A stretch of DNA of 64,000 nucleotides, from assembly GCA_022496805.1 (NCBI GenBank), contig CM040090.1:8364001-8428000 (forward strand), given 5' to 3'. This stretch comes from Pohlia nutans (lineage: Eukaryota; Streptophyta; Bryopsida; Bryales; Mniaceae). The translations under genes and the position numbers were made by a program. Of this stretch, positions 1 to 12,576 are shown piece by piece; the first letter of the stretch is position 1; the number at the start of each line of letters is the position of its first letter. The notes beneath the pieces were generated by a model that saw nothing but the letters and a program-made list of their open reading frames with translations, did no database searches and was not told where the DNA came from.

Positions 1-191
1 TACACCCTCTCTTTCACAATTTCTTCTTTGAAACCCAGGTCTAAGGTTCTTGTCTGCTCTCCCTACTTCTTGTCAATCTCACTAGCTCTTTACTTTTACA
101 GTATTAGAACATAGGAGGATTGGTTTTATTCCACTTTATTGTCAGATTGTCTCCTTTTCTGATCCTGCTGAGATTTGTGCTGGAATGCCAG

Positions 192-3100
192 GTCTGGTCA
201 GAGACAGTTAGGAAGTTGCTCCCACCCATTAAGGCTCTGCGAAGCCGCAACCTCGTCAGTTGCGACCAGCTTGTGTTCCTACAACATCAGGTGCTAGTTT
301 AACGAACTCTTCCTCTTTGTGGTTTGCTAGAAGCAGTTCTCGACTCTGCATTGATGTTTGTGGCTAATATTGTACGTGCATGCACTGCTGCTTTTATGGA
401 GTTTAATTTATTTATTTTACTCTAGTACGGTAATCAATAAGCTTATGCATAGACATATTGAAGCTGTACCAAAGTATGTGCTGTTTTGTGACTACTATGC
501 TTAACATTGTTAATTTCTTTGTGCAGGGTTTGACACTGCCAGTAAAACAGGAGGATAAAGAGATATTGGATTTAGTAATTTTAAAAGCAGAAACCTTACA
601 ACAGAAAGTTCATGCCACGCTTGGGTCATCCTTACCTCTTCAGGTAGTTTGAGGAGTTTTTCAGGTTGTTCAGTTCGCATTTTGCTAAGCCGGTACCATT
701 CTTAGTCGTTGCCATGCAATTGTGATGATGACGCATGACGGATCCATGTCGTGCTACTATTTATTTGTAATTATATACGTTGGGTAGCATGTAATTTTTG
801 TATATTTTTAGAAATGTTCAGTTTGATCCTGATACCAGTGTATTTTAAACTATACAGGAGATTGAGAAAGTCGTTCAGGAGGTTCAGGAGGTACCAGTGC
901 ATGTTCCAGGCTTGCAGGAACTAGAGCAGGGTCTAGCTGATGCCCGTGCCTGGCTTTTACGTGTGCGAACCACATTGGGACATATCCATCTCTATGATTA
1001 TAACACCTCAGTCACTCTGTTGACAGACTTACTTGAAACTGCCTCCAACCTTGGAGCACAATGTGAGTCCTTTTTAATTAAACCCATGGGTTCACTAATT
1101 TCACTTTAGAAAACATTCCTTACTATAATTTTGATAGAATTTAGTGTAGTTGTTGCAAAATCAACCATTATTTTAGATGAATGGGAAACTGTTCGTATGA
1201 GAGCTTTGAGACGTCGGGCGCTAAAGGGTTACGTTTCGTTAAATTTGGTTAAGATAAAAGTCTGGTCAAGCCTACATTTTACTCTATAGAGCCTCTCCAA
1301 TTCTCCCGAAATAAACACCTCTTTGCCAAATTTGTCTGCTATTGTGCCCAGATGGAATGTGATGTAATGGTGTTTCTGGTGAATGTATCAACAGTCTGAT
1401 TCTTTTCTTCTTGTGGTTGTAGTGGAAGACGTGAAGACTGTTGAAACTGCACTGAAGAAAGTTCAATGGTTGGATTCTGCTGCTAAGGTATACGTTCCTG
1501 AGTTGCTGCATTGAGTTTGAATTACGAGTTTGAACTTCAACATGGTGATGTGATTCACAGGGTAATCACTGTCTTTTTACTGGAAATTGTTTTGCAAATG
1601 TTTACAAAGTGGCTCCAACACTTGTCATCTCCTAATTTCCATCTTTGTTTCAAATCATTGTATTGTGTGCAGGTGCTTGAAGAACTTCCGTCCTCAAACA
1701 AGCTGGTTGAACTCCTGAACGAAGCCTCAAGGTATGGACTCTACTTTTACTTTTCTGTGGTGATGATGGTGGTAGGCTTGTGGTTTTCTTGATACAAATT
1801 TAGCATCTCTAATTTAGTTATTTAACAACTTGTTAATTGTTGACATCCTTGCAGCACTCCTATGAGTACTTGTCTATGGTGATTCAAGTCATTTCAAGTT
1901 TTTGCTATATTACGATTTTATACTGTTTATTAATTGTTGTGAGCTGATGTCTTGCATTGCAGCCTGTCATTAAGCAACGACACACTAGTATTGCAAATGC
2001 AGGAATTAGCACATACTGCTCTGTCCTGGGAGACTAAGGCAGCGCATGTGTTGAAGCTTGGTGACTCATATGCAAACGTCCATGAACTCCTGAGGTAGGT
2101 GGTTCATTTTCGTTGGAAATTGAGTCGACTCTTGCAAGTTTTCCAGCAGCAACATTATCAATTTTTTTGGGCTTGTGATTATTGTCACTTTCTTCTTTGA
2201 TCTAACACTCATCAAATCAACAGTTCCTGGTTTATTTGCAGAACTAGTGCAATTTCTAGTTTTTTCTAAAACGATACAAGGATCTTAGAATTTGAATGGG
2301 GTATACAGGTCTGCGGAAAACATCAAGGCAAGGTTGGGAGGATTGAGTGCATTGAAGGACTTGTATGCTGTAGCAAGCTCTTGGAAGGAACAAGCCCAAG
2401 CTTATATGAACAAGAGATCTCAACCCAAGGACAAGTCAGGGGATCGCTGGCCGCTTTCTACTCTCCAGGTATGAAGGAGAATTGTAACATAAATTGCATC
2501 TAGTGATTCCAGTGATTTTTTTGGTTAGGATAACTTGCAGGAAATAGGATATATTCTATTTCAACGAGCTAGTACATCACTTTCGTTTAGCTGAATTGAG
2601 GTCAATGCTTTTAGTGATGATATAAAGGTTGGAAATTTTGATTGTTCTCTCTTGTAGGTTCTAGTTGGAGAATCCCAAAAGTTGGTGTTATATGTTGAGG
2701 AAAGCAGCTTAATCAAAACATGTTTGGCGGAGGCTCAAGCTTGGATGTCGAAGGTTGCCGATTTGATGCCCATTCTTCGGACATCACTAATCTTTTCCGA
2801 AGAATCTGATTTATTACATATTCATGGTGCTGAGAGTTGGCGAGTTTTCTTGCCTCAATTAGAGGTGCAGATGACAAAACTGAAAAGTGTTCTGGACGAG
2901 GGATTGGAATTTCGATTGGATCTCCCAGGCATCGCAGAGCTTCAAGCCCTTTTCACTGTGAACGAATGGAGTATTAGGGCCTTACGTTTACTTGAAAATC
3001 GTCCTCAATTGGAGGTGATCCTCGTCCAAAGACCTGCTCTTTTTAAGTGTATTACGTGATAGTATCTTATTCGATATTTATACAAACATTCATTTTGGTC

Positions 3101-4113
3101 CCTGTCATATTGTATGTTTATATAGTGGTCTCTATACTGAACAATATTTTGTCTGCCAAGTAGGCTGCAAAGTGCTTGCTAAACGAGGGGTTGAGTTTCT
3201 CTATGAAGACTAGATCTTCTGTTCTTCTGCAACAAGCAATCCACAAAGCAGAGTCTTGGAAAAAGAAGGTGGGAATGGTGGTACCTTCATATGGTAATGC
3301 TCGCTCTTGCTCCAGACATCAGCTTGAGCAACTGCTCACTGAGGCTAAGGTACGTTTTGCTGTCGGTTACAACATCGTTTATGCTTATATTATGTATACT
3401 TTTATGTACATGTTTATTTAGCCTCTACTGATCAGTATCCATCATCCCTTTTCCGTTCCCACAGTGTAGTCGGCATTTTCTAAAGGCCTAACCAATAATA
3501 TACTACTGGCATTTCTGAATTATGTGAAACACCTGGTTAACATTGTTATGGAGTTAAGGCTGACATTGTATCGGCTTCTATACCTTAATTTCCTGGCAGT
3601 ACTCAGTATCTTTAACAGACCCTTCATACTGAGTCAGAGAATGACCCATACATACCTGTGTTGGAATTTTTTTCCTTTCCAATATACTGTGAAACTGTGG
3701 GAGATTACAGTGTATTATCTGGTTGCCATTACCCCGCAATGTACTCATTTCAGGCTGCTTTGGTTCTACAGGCTTTGGAAATATCGGCTGGAAATGAAGA
3801 GTCGTATATTCAAGATACTCTCACTTCTCATAGGTATATGCACTACCCCAGGATGTAGCAGAGGAGTTTGAATCGTTAATTTAATTTAATTTAGGGTTCT
3901 TTTGTTTTGAAAGTCATTTATTCTAACAGACTGTTTTCAGGCTACTGTTTCTATTTTAGAGCTTGGTTGTTCTCAGTTTGTCAACGTTGTTGTTTTGGTT
4001 TATTGTTATTTTGAAGTTCCCATCATTCGTGTACTTGCCATTGGTTGCTTAAGTACATGTGCCTTCACATGATTCTGTGATCTGCATTAACTCTTCATTG
4101 ATTTTGGATTCTG

Positions 4114-4166
<53 letters not shown>

Positions 4167-7100
4167 CTTGAATTCGCATGGTTGGTACTTTCTCTTGTAT
4201 CTTGTGTGTTCTCATGTGCTACTTTTTGTTGTGTGCTATAGCCTATGGCAGAAACAAGTCCACCAGGCGCTTACTACAAATGGAGGCTGTTTGACGAGGC
4301 AAGAACTCCTTGGTCTTCAGGTACAGTTAAATTTCACTGTAATTTATATTCTGGTTGATGGCATTCATGTGATACTTGATTCTGTGGAGCATCCATGGTG
4401 GAGGGGCTCGGCCAAGCAATCTGATCATGTATTAGTATCTTATATTTAGTTGCATGTACAGGGAGTTATGTACTGCTTTTCCTCGACCAGTGCTAATGTA
4501 AGACAGGTTTCTTGTGGGGAATTTTGATCAAGAATGAGGTTTAACTGCTCTATTTAATATGTTCCTTTGCTGTACAGGGTGACAGTGTAGCTAGCTGGTT
4601 GGAGAGTGATGAGAAGCAACAGATTGCTGCAATTTTGACTGATGTGAATATCTGGTTGTCAAGCTGTCGGGATGCCATTGCTGCTCCCACTACTGATCCG
4701 TCAGTGTCTCTCAGGAGTCTGCTTTCTCGAGTGAGACTTACTCCCATAAACTTTTTCATTCTTTCTTGTGATTTTCTATTACGAGTATGTACGTTCCTTG
4801 CACACAATATAGAGGGTCAACTTGCTGTTGTAACTAAATAGACATAGCAGATGGATTGAAAGAAACTGTATCATACTGCAGATGCACCTTTCTGTAGTGA
4901 GAGCGTTGCAGAGGGTTGAGGGAGAGGAGTTGAATTGTGTCTGCGGTGAGATTCTTCACAAGGCAGATGCAAGCATGTTGCATTGTGATACTTGCGATGA
5001 CTGGTATGTTTCATCCTCTTAAACTTGGGTAGAAGTCATGTTCTATTTGTCATCCAGCATGTACTTTCCAAGTGTATAGAGCTGTATGAGAGTATAAGAT
5101 TAGAAAACCATCAAGACTTGGATTTTATTTTTTTCAAAATTATATTGTTGCAATTTTTCATCCTTATCTCGCTTCCTTTAGATGTCTGGTATCGTTGCTC
5201 CATTCTGGCCACTTTTCAAGCAGTGCACTTCATCTTTATTATTTCAATGGTCGTGCAGGTATCATCCTACATGTCTTGGCCTATCACCGTTTCAAACGAG
5301 GATTCAAAAGCAGTACATTTGCCCATATTGCAGTGCTCTCTCAAATGGCGTGTTGTCCCTCAATGAGGATGCGTACAGTGAGGTACACTGGTTTTCTGCT
5401 CTCTTTCAAGCTTTATATTTGTGTCGAAGCAATTCGTGAGTCAGGAAACGTTCTCTTGAGTCATCCAACTTCTCCATCCAACTTTCACAGCTCAGTTGTG
5501 GCTTGCGTTTGGTTGATCACTGTTTCCTATGTCTGCTCATGCAGGTCCACGTCACTCGAAGGCCACCTTCATCAGTGATTATTGAGTTATTGAAATCTGC
5601 TCGCTCAATACCTTGCAGGTTCGTTTCATGTGGACTTTGAGCCCTTGCAGTACTTTTAGTACCTTTCTAAGAAATATATCTGTTGGATGGTTGATACTCA
5701 CATCATGGTATATTTTGCAGAATTGAAGAAGTTGTGATTTTGGAAAATTTAATGTCTACACTCCAGAGCTGGCGGCATTTATTGACTGGCATTCTAGAAC
5801 CAGCCCTTGTGCTGCGCTCTCACAGTACTGTTGTAGATGTCTGCTCACTTTTGCGAGCATTGAAGGTGGGTTCCAGTTGATTTGTCTATTTCACATGTAC
5901 ACAGATATTTGTTATGATTTTGTCAACTACCTTCTCCAGAATTCAATTTCAGTTTGATATTGTTTTCATCTTGTTAGTACACAACGTACAAAAGCGTACA
6001 AATCATGTTGCTTTTGTCTTCGCGTAGTCTAGATACAGCCACAAAGCAGGCTTGTGTTTCTGAAGATTTTTGGTTTTGGGGCTTGTTTCTGGAACTTCGT
6101 GGTCTCTAAGGAGTGAATTATGGAGGACGTATTTTATGTCTACTGTACTGAAGAATTTTTTCACCTTTGATTTATGATAACAAGAACATGAGTTTTGTAT
6201 TAATTTACAGGCTGTTGAAGGCATGGAATTGAAAGAAGAATCTAGTGACAAAGTGAAGCTGGCTATTAAAACGAATGCATGGCGGAATCGAGCAATGATC
6301 TTACTAGATGGAGCTGTGAAACCTTCACTACGATACATATCGAAGAGTATCAAAGAGGTTTGTATTCAAAATTTGTCAAGAACTTTTTATCCTAGGGATG
6401 GTCCTGGATTCACAAGATCCTTTTGTCAATCCAATCTAGTGATTTTCTGAAGCTATACTTGAGCATGTTTATGTACTTTCAACTGACTGCAATGTGACTT
6501 CTGAATTGATGTAATCAGGCAGGAGCGGTATCAGTGACAGAGGATGATTGTATACTACAGGATCTTAAACTGCAGGAAGCTTATGCTACAAATTGGATAG
6601 TATCTGCTAAGCAGGTTTGTTGTACTGCCAGTGAGAGTGACTTTTTTCTTCTGGTTAGAAATTATTTTGCTTGAAGTGTTGGCATTTCTTTGGCGTTGAT
6701 GGCTTAAAGTAATCCTCTATGCCCTATATTCATTGGTATTGGTTGTTGTTTTTATTTATTTTTTAACTCCAGGCTTTTAGACTATTAAATACTATGCCTT
6801 GTCTAGAAATTATGAGGTTTCATTTGGTTGCAGAAACAATCCTGTATGAGCGGTTCCTTGATGTCATTTAAAAAAAATATAATTTGTTTATAGGTGATCG
6901 GAGATGGAGGCAGAGCATCCTTAAAGGAAGTGCTTGCTTTGATAGAAGATGGTGAACGGTTGTCAGTATCGGTACCGAAAGAATTGAGCGTAAGTAATGG
7001 GTTCTTGCGTGATTGTAAGGAGTGGTATTCTTTTTTTCCTCAGGAATGACATTCAGAAGGGGATATGTACATCTATTAGAATATTTCTTCTTTTTAGTTT

Positions 7101-8084
7101 ACATGATTTTCAGTTCATGAGTAAATCCTCTTTGACTGTATTAAGGTGCATGCCTGTATTGACCTTGTGCTAGGTGGCCAACTATTGATTGTGATGTAAT
7201 GATAACATGACTGTCCTGACTGGAATTTCATCGCTGATGGATTTGTGGACTTGTTGTTTCAGCAGGATTTGAGGACAAGGAGTGCATTGTATTGCATCTG
7301 TCAAAAGCCTTATGATGACGATCAATCTATGATAGCCTGTGATCATTGTGGCGAGTGGTATCACTACAGTTGTCTGGGTCTGCCGGATCCAGAGTTGGAG
7401 AGAAGTGATTCTGCTGACTTTGTATGTCCTGATTGTGATCAAGCGCAGCATATTCCGGTCGGAGACCATGCCAGGGGAACACTACCACCGTTTCAGGAAA
7501 AGGATACACAGTAAGTAATCCCTTCTATCACATTCACTCTTCCAGCACACTAGATTTTTACCGTATTACTAAAACACTCCTGTTCTTATCCGATTTCTTA
7601 ATTCTGGATAGCCGTATTGGCTTTTGTGTGTTGAAGTCCATAATCTGGTTTCTGTTAGTCCATATCCTTGAAGTTTACGATGTTTTAGTTCATTTTTGTA
7701 TTTTGTTTATCGTTTTTTTCTTTTTTTAATCCTCGGTAGCTGTGATTCTCGAAATCCTTTTCACCCTCTGGATGAAAATAATTATAAAATGTCTTGAACA
7801 GAGCGAATCATTGTGCATCAGACGCACTACAAGCACCAGTAACCCCCGAGGCCCCGAAGGAGATGGAGGTTCCTCAAGCAGGGCTTAGAGGGAAGAGAAG
7901 CAGCCGAGCCAAGACAAAAGCCATAGTGCAGCCAAAATGGCAACAGAGCCATGTTCTCACGAACAATGACAACACTAGCAGCAGCAGTGAGGCTGAAACG
8001 CCCACAAGTGGTCGCCCCTGCCGGCGTACTGCAGGTCGCCACAGTGGCTTTGACAACTATGTGCTATTGATGCGGTCACGGTAG
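192..8084 (+). CDS. JMJ17: KDM5/JARID1-type histone H3K4 demethylase, C-terminal half (partial)
   Basis: Proposed exons: 192-290, 527-643, 858-1062, 1423-1487, 1673-1731, 1963-2094, 2309-2468, 2658-3014, 3164-3349, 3754-3833 (or from 3772), 4242-4320, 4578-4730, 4882-5003, 5259-5382, 5545-5618, 5721-5865, 6211-6357, 6519-6614, 6894-6989, 7263-7510, 7802-8084. All have GT-AG borders and the phases join to one 1008-residue frame ending in TAG. Residues 1 to about 560 form a helical, Trp- and Leu-rich PLU-1 region. A PHD finger follows at about 583-640, with CVC, CDTCDDWYHPTC and CPYC, split by an intron inside the WYH codon. A second PHD lies at about 843-890 (LYCICQKPYDDDQSMIACD, then CGEWYH and CPDC). 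A basic, Ser-rich tail ends the protein. The family removes methyl groups from H3K4 in the nucleus. JmjN, ARID and JmjC must lie upstream of base 1, so catalytic residues cannot be checked. JMJ17 orthology is from family knowledge. The first exon border is the least certain. Confidence 0.92.
4118..4161. repeat. (AT)n microsatellite in an intron of the KDM5-like gene
   Basis: About 22 uninterrupted AT units lie in the intron between exons 3754-3833 and 4242-4320. A length-variable dinucleotide tract; no function is implied. Confidence 0.9.
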
Positions 8085-8955
8085 CTGGTTCAGTTACGTC
8101 ATTAGTCGGGTTCCAATTCTTTGATGTATTTATCAAACAAAGCCTTCTTAGTTTTTTTTTCACAATGTGAAGTTTATTGATGATTTGTTATTGAAATTTT
8201 GTATTCTTTATGGATGCGTTGAGGGAAACACATTCAGCTTTGCTTTCCAGTCACGCCCTTCAGTGATTTATTCTACAGTAGGTCTTTGGTCTGATTGAGA
8301 TTCCGTGCTCTTTAGGTTATTGCTGTCCGGCCTTCCCGAGTGATGAAAAGCCTCAGCCCTTTAACTCAGTTTAGGTGGCCGTCAATCTTAAGTGACCTTT
8401 TAACGACAGTGACTGCATTTTCTACCAGGAAATTGATGATTTTCATCTGGTTTTTGTTCATGGTTTTTGGTAATTCTTACTGAATTGTTTATTTTGGGTC
8501 TCGGTAATCTTGGATTTTCTATAGTCTCAAGTGAAGTGAAAATGGATCATTTGTTTATTGTATTTTGATTTTTTTTTCTTGGCCAAATCTCAAGTTAGGT
8601 CCGCTTCAGATGGCAGCTTTGCATTTTCGGTAAAACGCTCCCTCGCAAATTCAAACGACTGGCGCACATCTGGTCGGTACTAAGAAGAGCAGTTATTTGG
8701 CAAGGGTGGCTGGCTCGCAATGCAAAATCTTTTGCAACAGAAGATTGGCCCCAACACCGTCTTCAGCAAGCTGTTTGGGACAGCCTCATAGATGCAGGTA
8801 GAGTGGCTTGGACCAAGGCACTTGCAGCCATTAGATTCCCTCAATGAGGTTACATGGGTGCACACCCGGCCTCCCGTGAGTTTACTCATATAGTTTTTAA
8901 AAATTTCAAAAAATAGTCCCTGTTTTGCTTGATTTCTTCTCCAGCCTCGGCCTGG
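8085..8955. other. 3' flank of the KDM5-like gene
   Basis: AT- and T-rich sequence that should contain the 3' UTR and polyadenylation site of the upstream gene. No ORF with family features is seen. The word ATCTCAAGTTAGGT at about 8587 recurs at about 9466, hinting at a decayed repeat. Confidence 0.5.
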
Positions 8956-8957
8956 TA

Positions 8958-9357
8958 AGGTAGGATGTCCTAAAACCACCACCTCCCCCAATTATGACAT
9001 GTAGACTTTTCTTGGGGCCACCACAGTTGAGACCTAAAACCACCAATTTCACTATTCAAGGAGACCAATGGCACACCAAGCATTGCGAAGAAATAATTGG
9101 TGGTTTTGAGTTAGCTCATGAGCGGAATTAGGAACAACAAAGTGTGAACATGGGGAAACCTAGAGGTTTGATTTGGGTCACAGGTTACTTTCCACTTAGG
9201 AATATTGTATAAAATCAACAAATGCAAATTAGATGTTGCAAATTTTTGCAATCCTCATCAAAACCTATTTCAAATGCGGTCATATTTTTTTTTCGAATTT
9301 AGGACTGCCAAAAATAGTCCAGATTGCTTAAGTTGGTGGTTTTAGGACAATCAACCT
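8958..9357. mobile_element. Stowaway-like MITE, AGGTTGG family, copy 1
   Basis: 400 bp with inverted ends AGGTAGGATGTCCTAAAACC and (right, reverse complement) AGGTTGATTGTCCTAAAACC, flanked by TA on both sides. The interior matches the copies at 22804-23202, 33199-35129 and 42902-43300. A TA duplication and TIRs suggest Tc1/mariner mobilisation. There is no coding capacity. Confidence 0.8.
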
Positions 9358-9359
9358 TA

Positions 9360-10334
9360 GTTGTACCCTTTTATTGCAATGATTTATAAAGTGATCACTT
9401 GTTTAAATAATAATAATAATTAAATAATAAAAACTAAAATAAAATAAAATAAAAATGAAATAAAATCTCAAGTTAGGTTTGAATTAATTTCAATTGAGTT
9501 CAATTAACAGTTGAGAATCTGTTAGGTCCAATCTGCATGGCTGAAATTTCTCCCTAAAATGACAAGTTTTTAGGGATGGTGGGGATCAAGTTCCACATTT
9601 TCAGTGAGTTTTGTGAAAAGAGTGGTGGTGAAGTTGTCATGTAGTAAGATATAAGTTACAGGGTTCTCAAGCCCTTGGCTCCAATCTCAATCAACTCTTT
9701 CCTACCCAATCAACTCTTCCCTAACCAATCCATTCTGCCCTAAACTACTTATTCAAGTCCACGGAATTGTGCACCACTTCATGTTTGGGTATGAGACAAA
9801 ACGTAATACTTTTGCCTCCTATTGCCTTCTTCAACAGGTAGCTTTTGAAACCTATGTAATGCAAAATAAGATTACAATTTACATATATTCATTTTAACTA
9901 ATTTTGATAGGTGATATTACAACCACTTTAGAATCTTTTGCTTGTTTATTGATTAAAGTCTATGGTGATTGGTGACAAGTATGAAAGAAGTAAAATAGGC
10001 TTAATGCGTTGTAGTTTTATTAAGCTTTTGCGCCCGACGGACTTGTTGCGTCCATTAGACCTTCTCTTCTATGTAGGCTAAATTTTTGGGCCAACCCTAA
10101 CCGAGTGGTGACCACAAATAGTAATTTTAACATTATTTTTTCCTACACCATTTGAGAGCCCCATCAATGTCTGTTTCAACCCCAACGATCAATTTGCACG
10201 TGGCAGCGGTGAGATGTCAAATCAAGGCTTCGACAAACCCATTTCCCCCTTTCATGTTCTTTCCAAACTTCATCTCTCCAATTTTCAACACGGATAAAGT
10301 CCATGTGAATCTGAGGTCAAATTAGAATTGGAAG
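9360..10334. other. Intergenic, AT-rich, no gene seen
   Basis: AT-rich DNA with an (A)n/TAAT-rich stretch at 9400-9465. No coding features or clear element ends were found. Confidence 0.5.
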
Positions 10335-10336
10335 TA

Positions 10337-10705
10337 AGGTAGAGACACCTATTCATGACAATACAAGAGACGTGGTACCTTGGGAGTGCAGGCAACATGG
10401 AATGAAATCATGAATGTCTTAGCAAATTTAGGAGGAAGTGATGGGCCTCGGAATTAATTTTTTTGGAAGCATGAGCAATTTTACATGAATTTTTGAAGCA
10501 AGGGTGTTGTAGTCACCTATTCTAAGTTGTAGACTTACCCAAAAGAAACAGTGGACCAACTGTGAAGCAACAATGAATTGGACCAATTGTGAAGCAACAA
10601 GTGGGAAGCTGCCGGCAGTTTTCAAACTTATCAGGGTTCATTTTTGGTTCAAAAGTAGCTGGCGACAATGGGTCATTGTCCATTTTAGGTGCTGCTACCA
10701 TTCCT
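10337..10705. mobile_element. Degraded MITE related to the element at 46744-47130
   Basis: The left end TA-AGGTAGAGACACC resembles the AGGTAGTAACACC end at 46744. Bases 10385-10555 align by eye with 46795-46960, sharing words such as AGCAATTTTACA and TAGACTTACCCAAAAGAAAC. The right end near 10682-10705 (TTTTAGGTGCTGCTACCATT) is decayed, so that border is approximate. Confidence 0.55.
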
Positions 10706-11399
10706 GCAAAATTTCCAACAATCCTTGAAAGGTCCAAGAAGAGAGGCATGGAATGGTGTAAGGAAGAAGCCATATGATGTTGGCGGAGAGCTAGTAGAGA
10801 GCTTCAATTGGCTACAGTAAAGCTGCTGTGAAAATTGTGCTCATTGGCATGGCTGTTGGCCCAACAGGTAGAAAAGCTCTTATGTTGTAAAGATTTACTA
10901 GGTATAAAATATTTTTATTTGCAATTGTCTTCAAAATACTATCTAAGATACTGATCGCATTGGGTTGCATTCTTGGCCTTGTTCCTTGTAAAGTACCATT
11001 ATTGTCTTCCTCTTTTCTTTGCAATTGAGGGCATGCACAACTCTTTGCAGCCTAAAAAACCCTCTAAAAGGTCCTAGCTAGGATTGGGCTACATATACTC
11101 CATTTTGATACGCCAGATTTCAGAGTAGACTCGACGAAACTCCAACAACTTCTAGCAAATTGAGAATGAGATGCAACTATGTCCCTCTTTCAAAAGGAAC
11201 CCAATGTAGCCTTTTGTCGTGATTTCTGGACACGCAGCTACGGTGATGAGAGGACATTAACCTGTTGTGTCAGGCCTCATTTTTGCCGTCCTTGGTGACC
11301 ACCATATGGAAAATTAATTACTTCATGTTGGCCTCCTCCTAGACAGCCCCCAATGCCGTGTGAATCTCTACTGCAGAGTAGATAGATAGAAAGATAGAA
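10706..11399. other. Intergenic, no gene seen
   Basis: Mixed-composition sequence with short spurious ORFs only. Nothing with domain features or clean inverted ends is visible. Confidence 0.45.
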
Positions 11400-11538
11400 A
11401 CTCCGGTCCCTTTTTAGCAAGGGGTCGGCGTGAATGAAGTGTCCGTTCGTAATGCCAATGATCCAATGCCCACCGGACAAGGGGAAATTGGGACAACACT
11501 ACTCTCCCCTTTCGAGAATGGACACTATAGTGACACAC
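11400..11538. repeat. Copy of the short foldback found in the AMT1 3' flank
   Basis: Shares CTCCGGTC, GGGTCGGCGTGAAT, GTGTCCGTTCGT, TGCCCACCGGACAA, CTACTCTC and TTTCGAGAAT in the same order as 21577-21703. The right terminus has decayed. Confidence 0.65.
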
Positions 11539-12572
11539 TATGCTACTACCTAGCTAGCCACTAGTGCCTTGAAGATACCGGACATGGTATCCCCCCAAAG
11601 GGCTTTGAGGTACCCATACAACAAGCTCCAAGGACCCCCTCACCATAGTTGAGTGGACTACTGCAGAGAACTATAGATGCTCTAACCAGGAACTTTGAAT
11701 TCGTCACTATTTCAAAAAGTGTTTCATAAAGTTGTATGCATCTCATCAAGTATGAATTTGCAATGGGATCACTACAAGCAGAGGTGTCGTTTCTCACTTT
11801 GGAGGATCTTTTCATTGTCGCTTTTCACTATATCCGCTTGTCCTACGTGACGAATCGCACTCACCAAGTCCAACAAAAAAATTGGTGAATGTGAAGTGGC
11901 ACGTTTGACTCAGAGGAGTGAAAAGCGATGCCCTCTCCTTGTAGTGGATTGAAATCCTGACATACTAAAAACAAGGTCGATGAATGATAGGGAGATTTGT
12001 TTTGAGACCCTACACTAGTGCAAAGTTGGGCTTCCTATTTCACCAATAATTACCACCAAAAAGTGTCCAATTTCACCATACATTTAGATCTTTATTGGAA
12101 TTAGTGGACACTCTTGGTGGACATTTTTGGTGAAATAGAGAGCCCTTTGTACTAATGCTAACTTGACATCCTTCTTCACAATTGGGAGCCTGCAGTCCTC
12201 CATGAATTACAACACAAAAAGAGAGCATGTTTGGCACATCTATACATTCAGGTTATTTGTTTTGTTTTGTATGTTAGATTGAGATATCCTGGTGCTCTCG
12301 TCTTTTAGCGTTCTTGGTATCATCGAAAAGTTCTTCACGAGATGGGGTGCATTAAAGTGGTTTCACGACTTGGACTTATAATATGAAAATTATGGATTTT
12401 TAATCCAATTTTGTCACCATAAATTGTTGAATTAAACCATGGATCAATTATTCTAAAAATGAAAAAAGAAATAAAATCATGACTAAATCACAAGGCCACA
12501 CGAGTGTATATCTAATGATAGTGTTTTGATGCCTTTGTTGAGAGGTAGTTGTTCATCCTAGCTTGGTACGTT
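11539..12572. other. Intergenic, no gene seen
   Basis: No coding features. At about 12025-12135 a short inverted arrangement around GGTGGACAATTTTTGGTG-like words suggests a small decayed MITE, but I could not fix ends. Confidence 0.4.
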
Positions 12573-12576
12573 TTAA

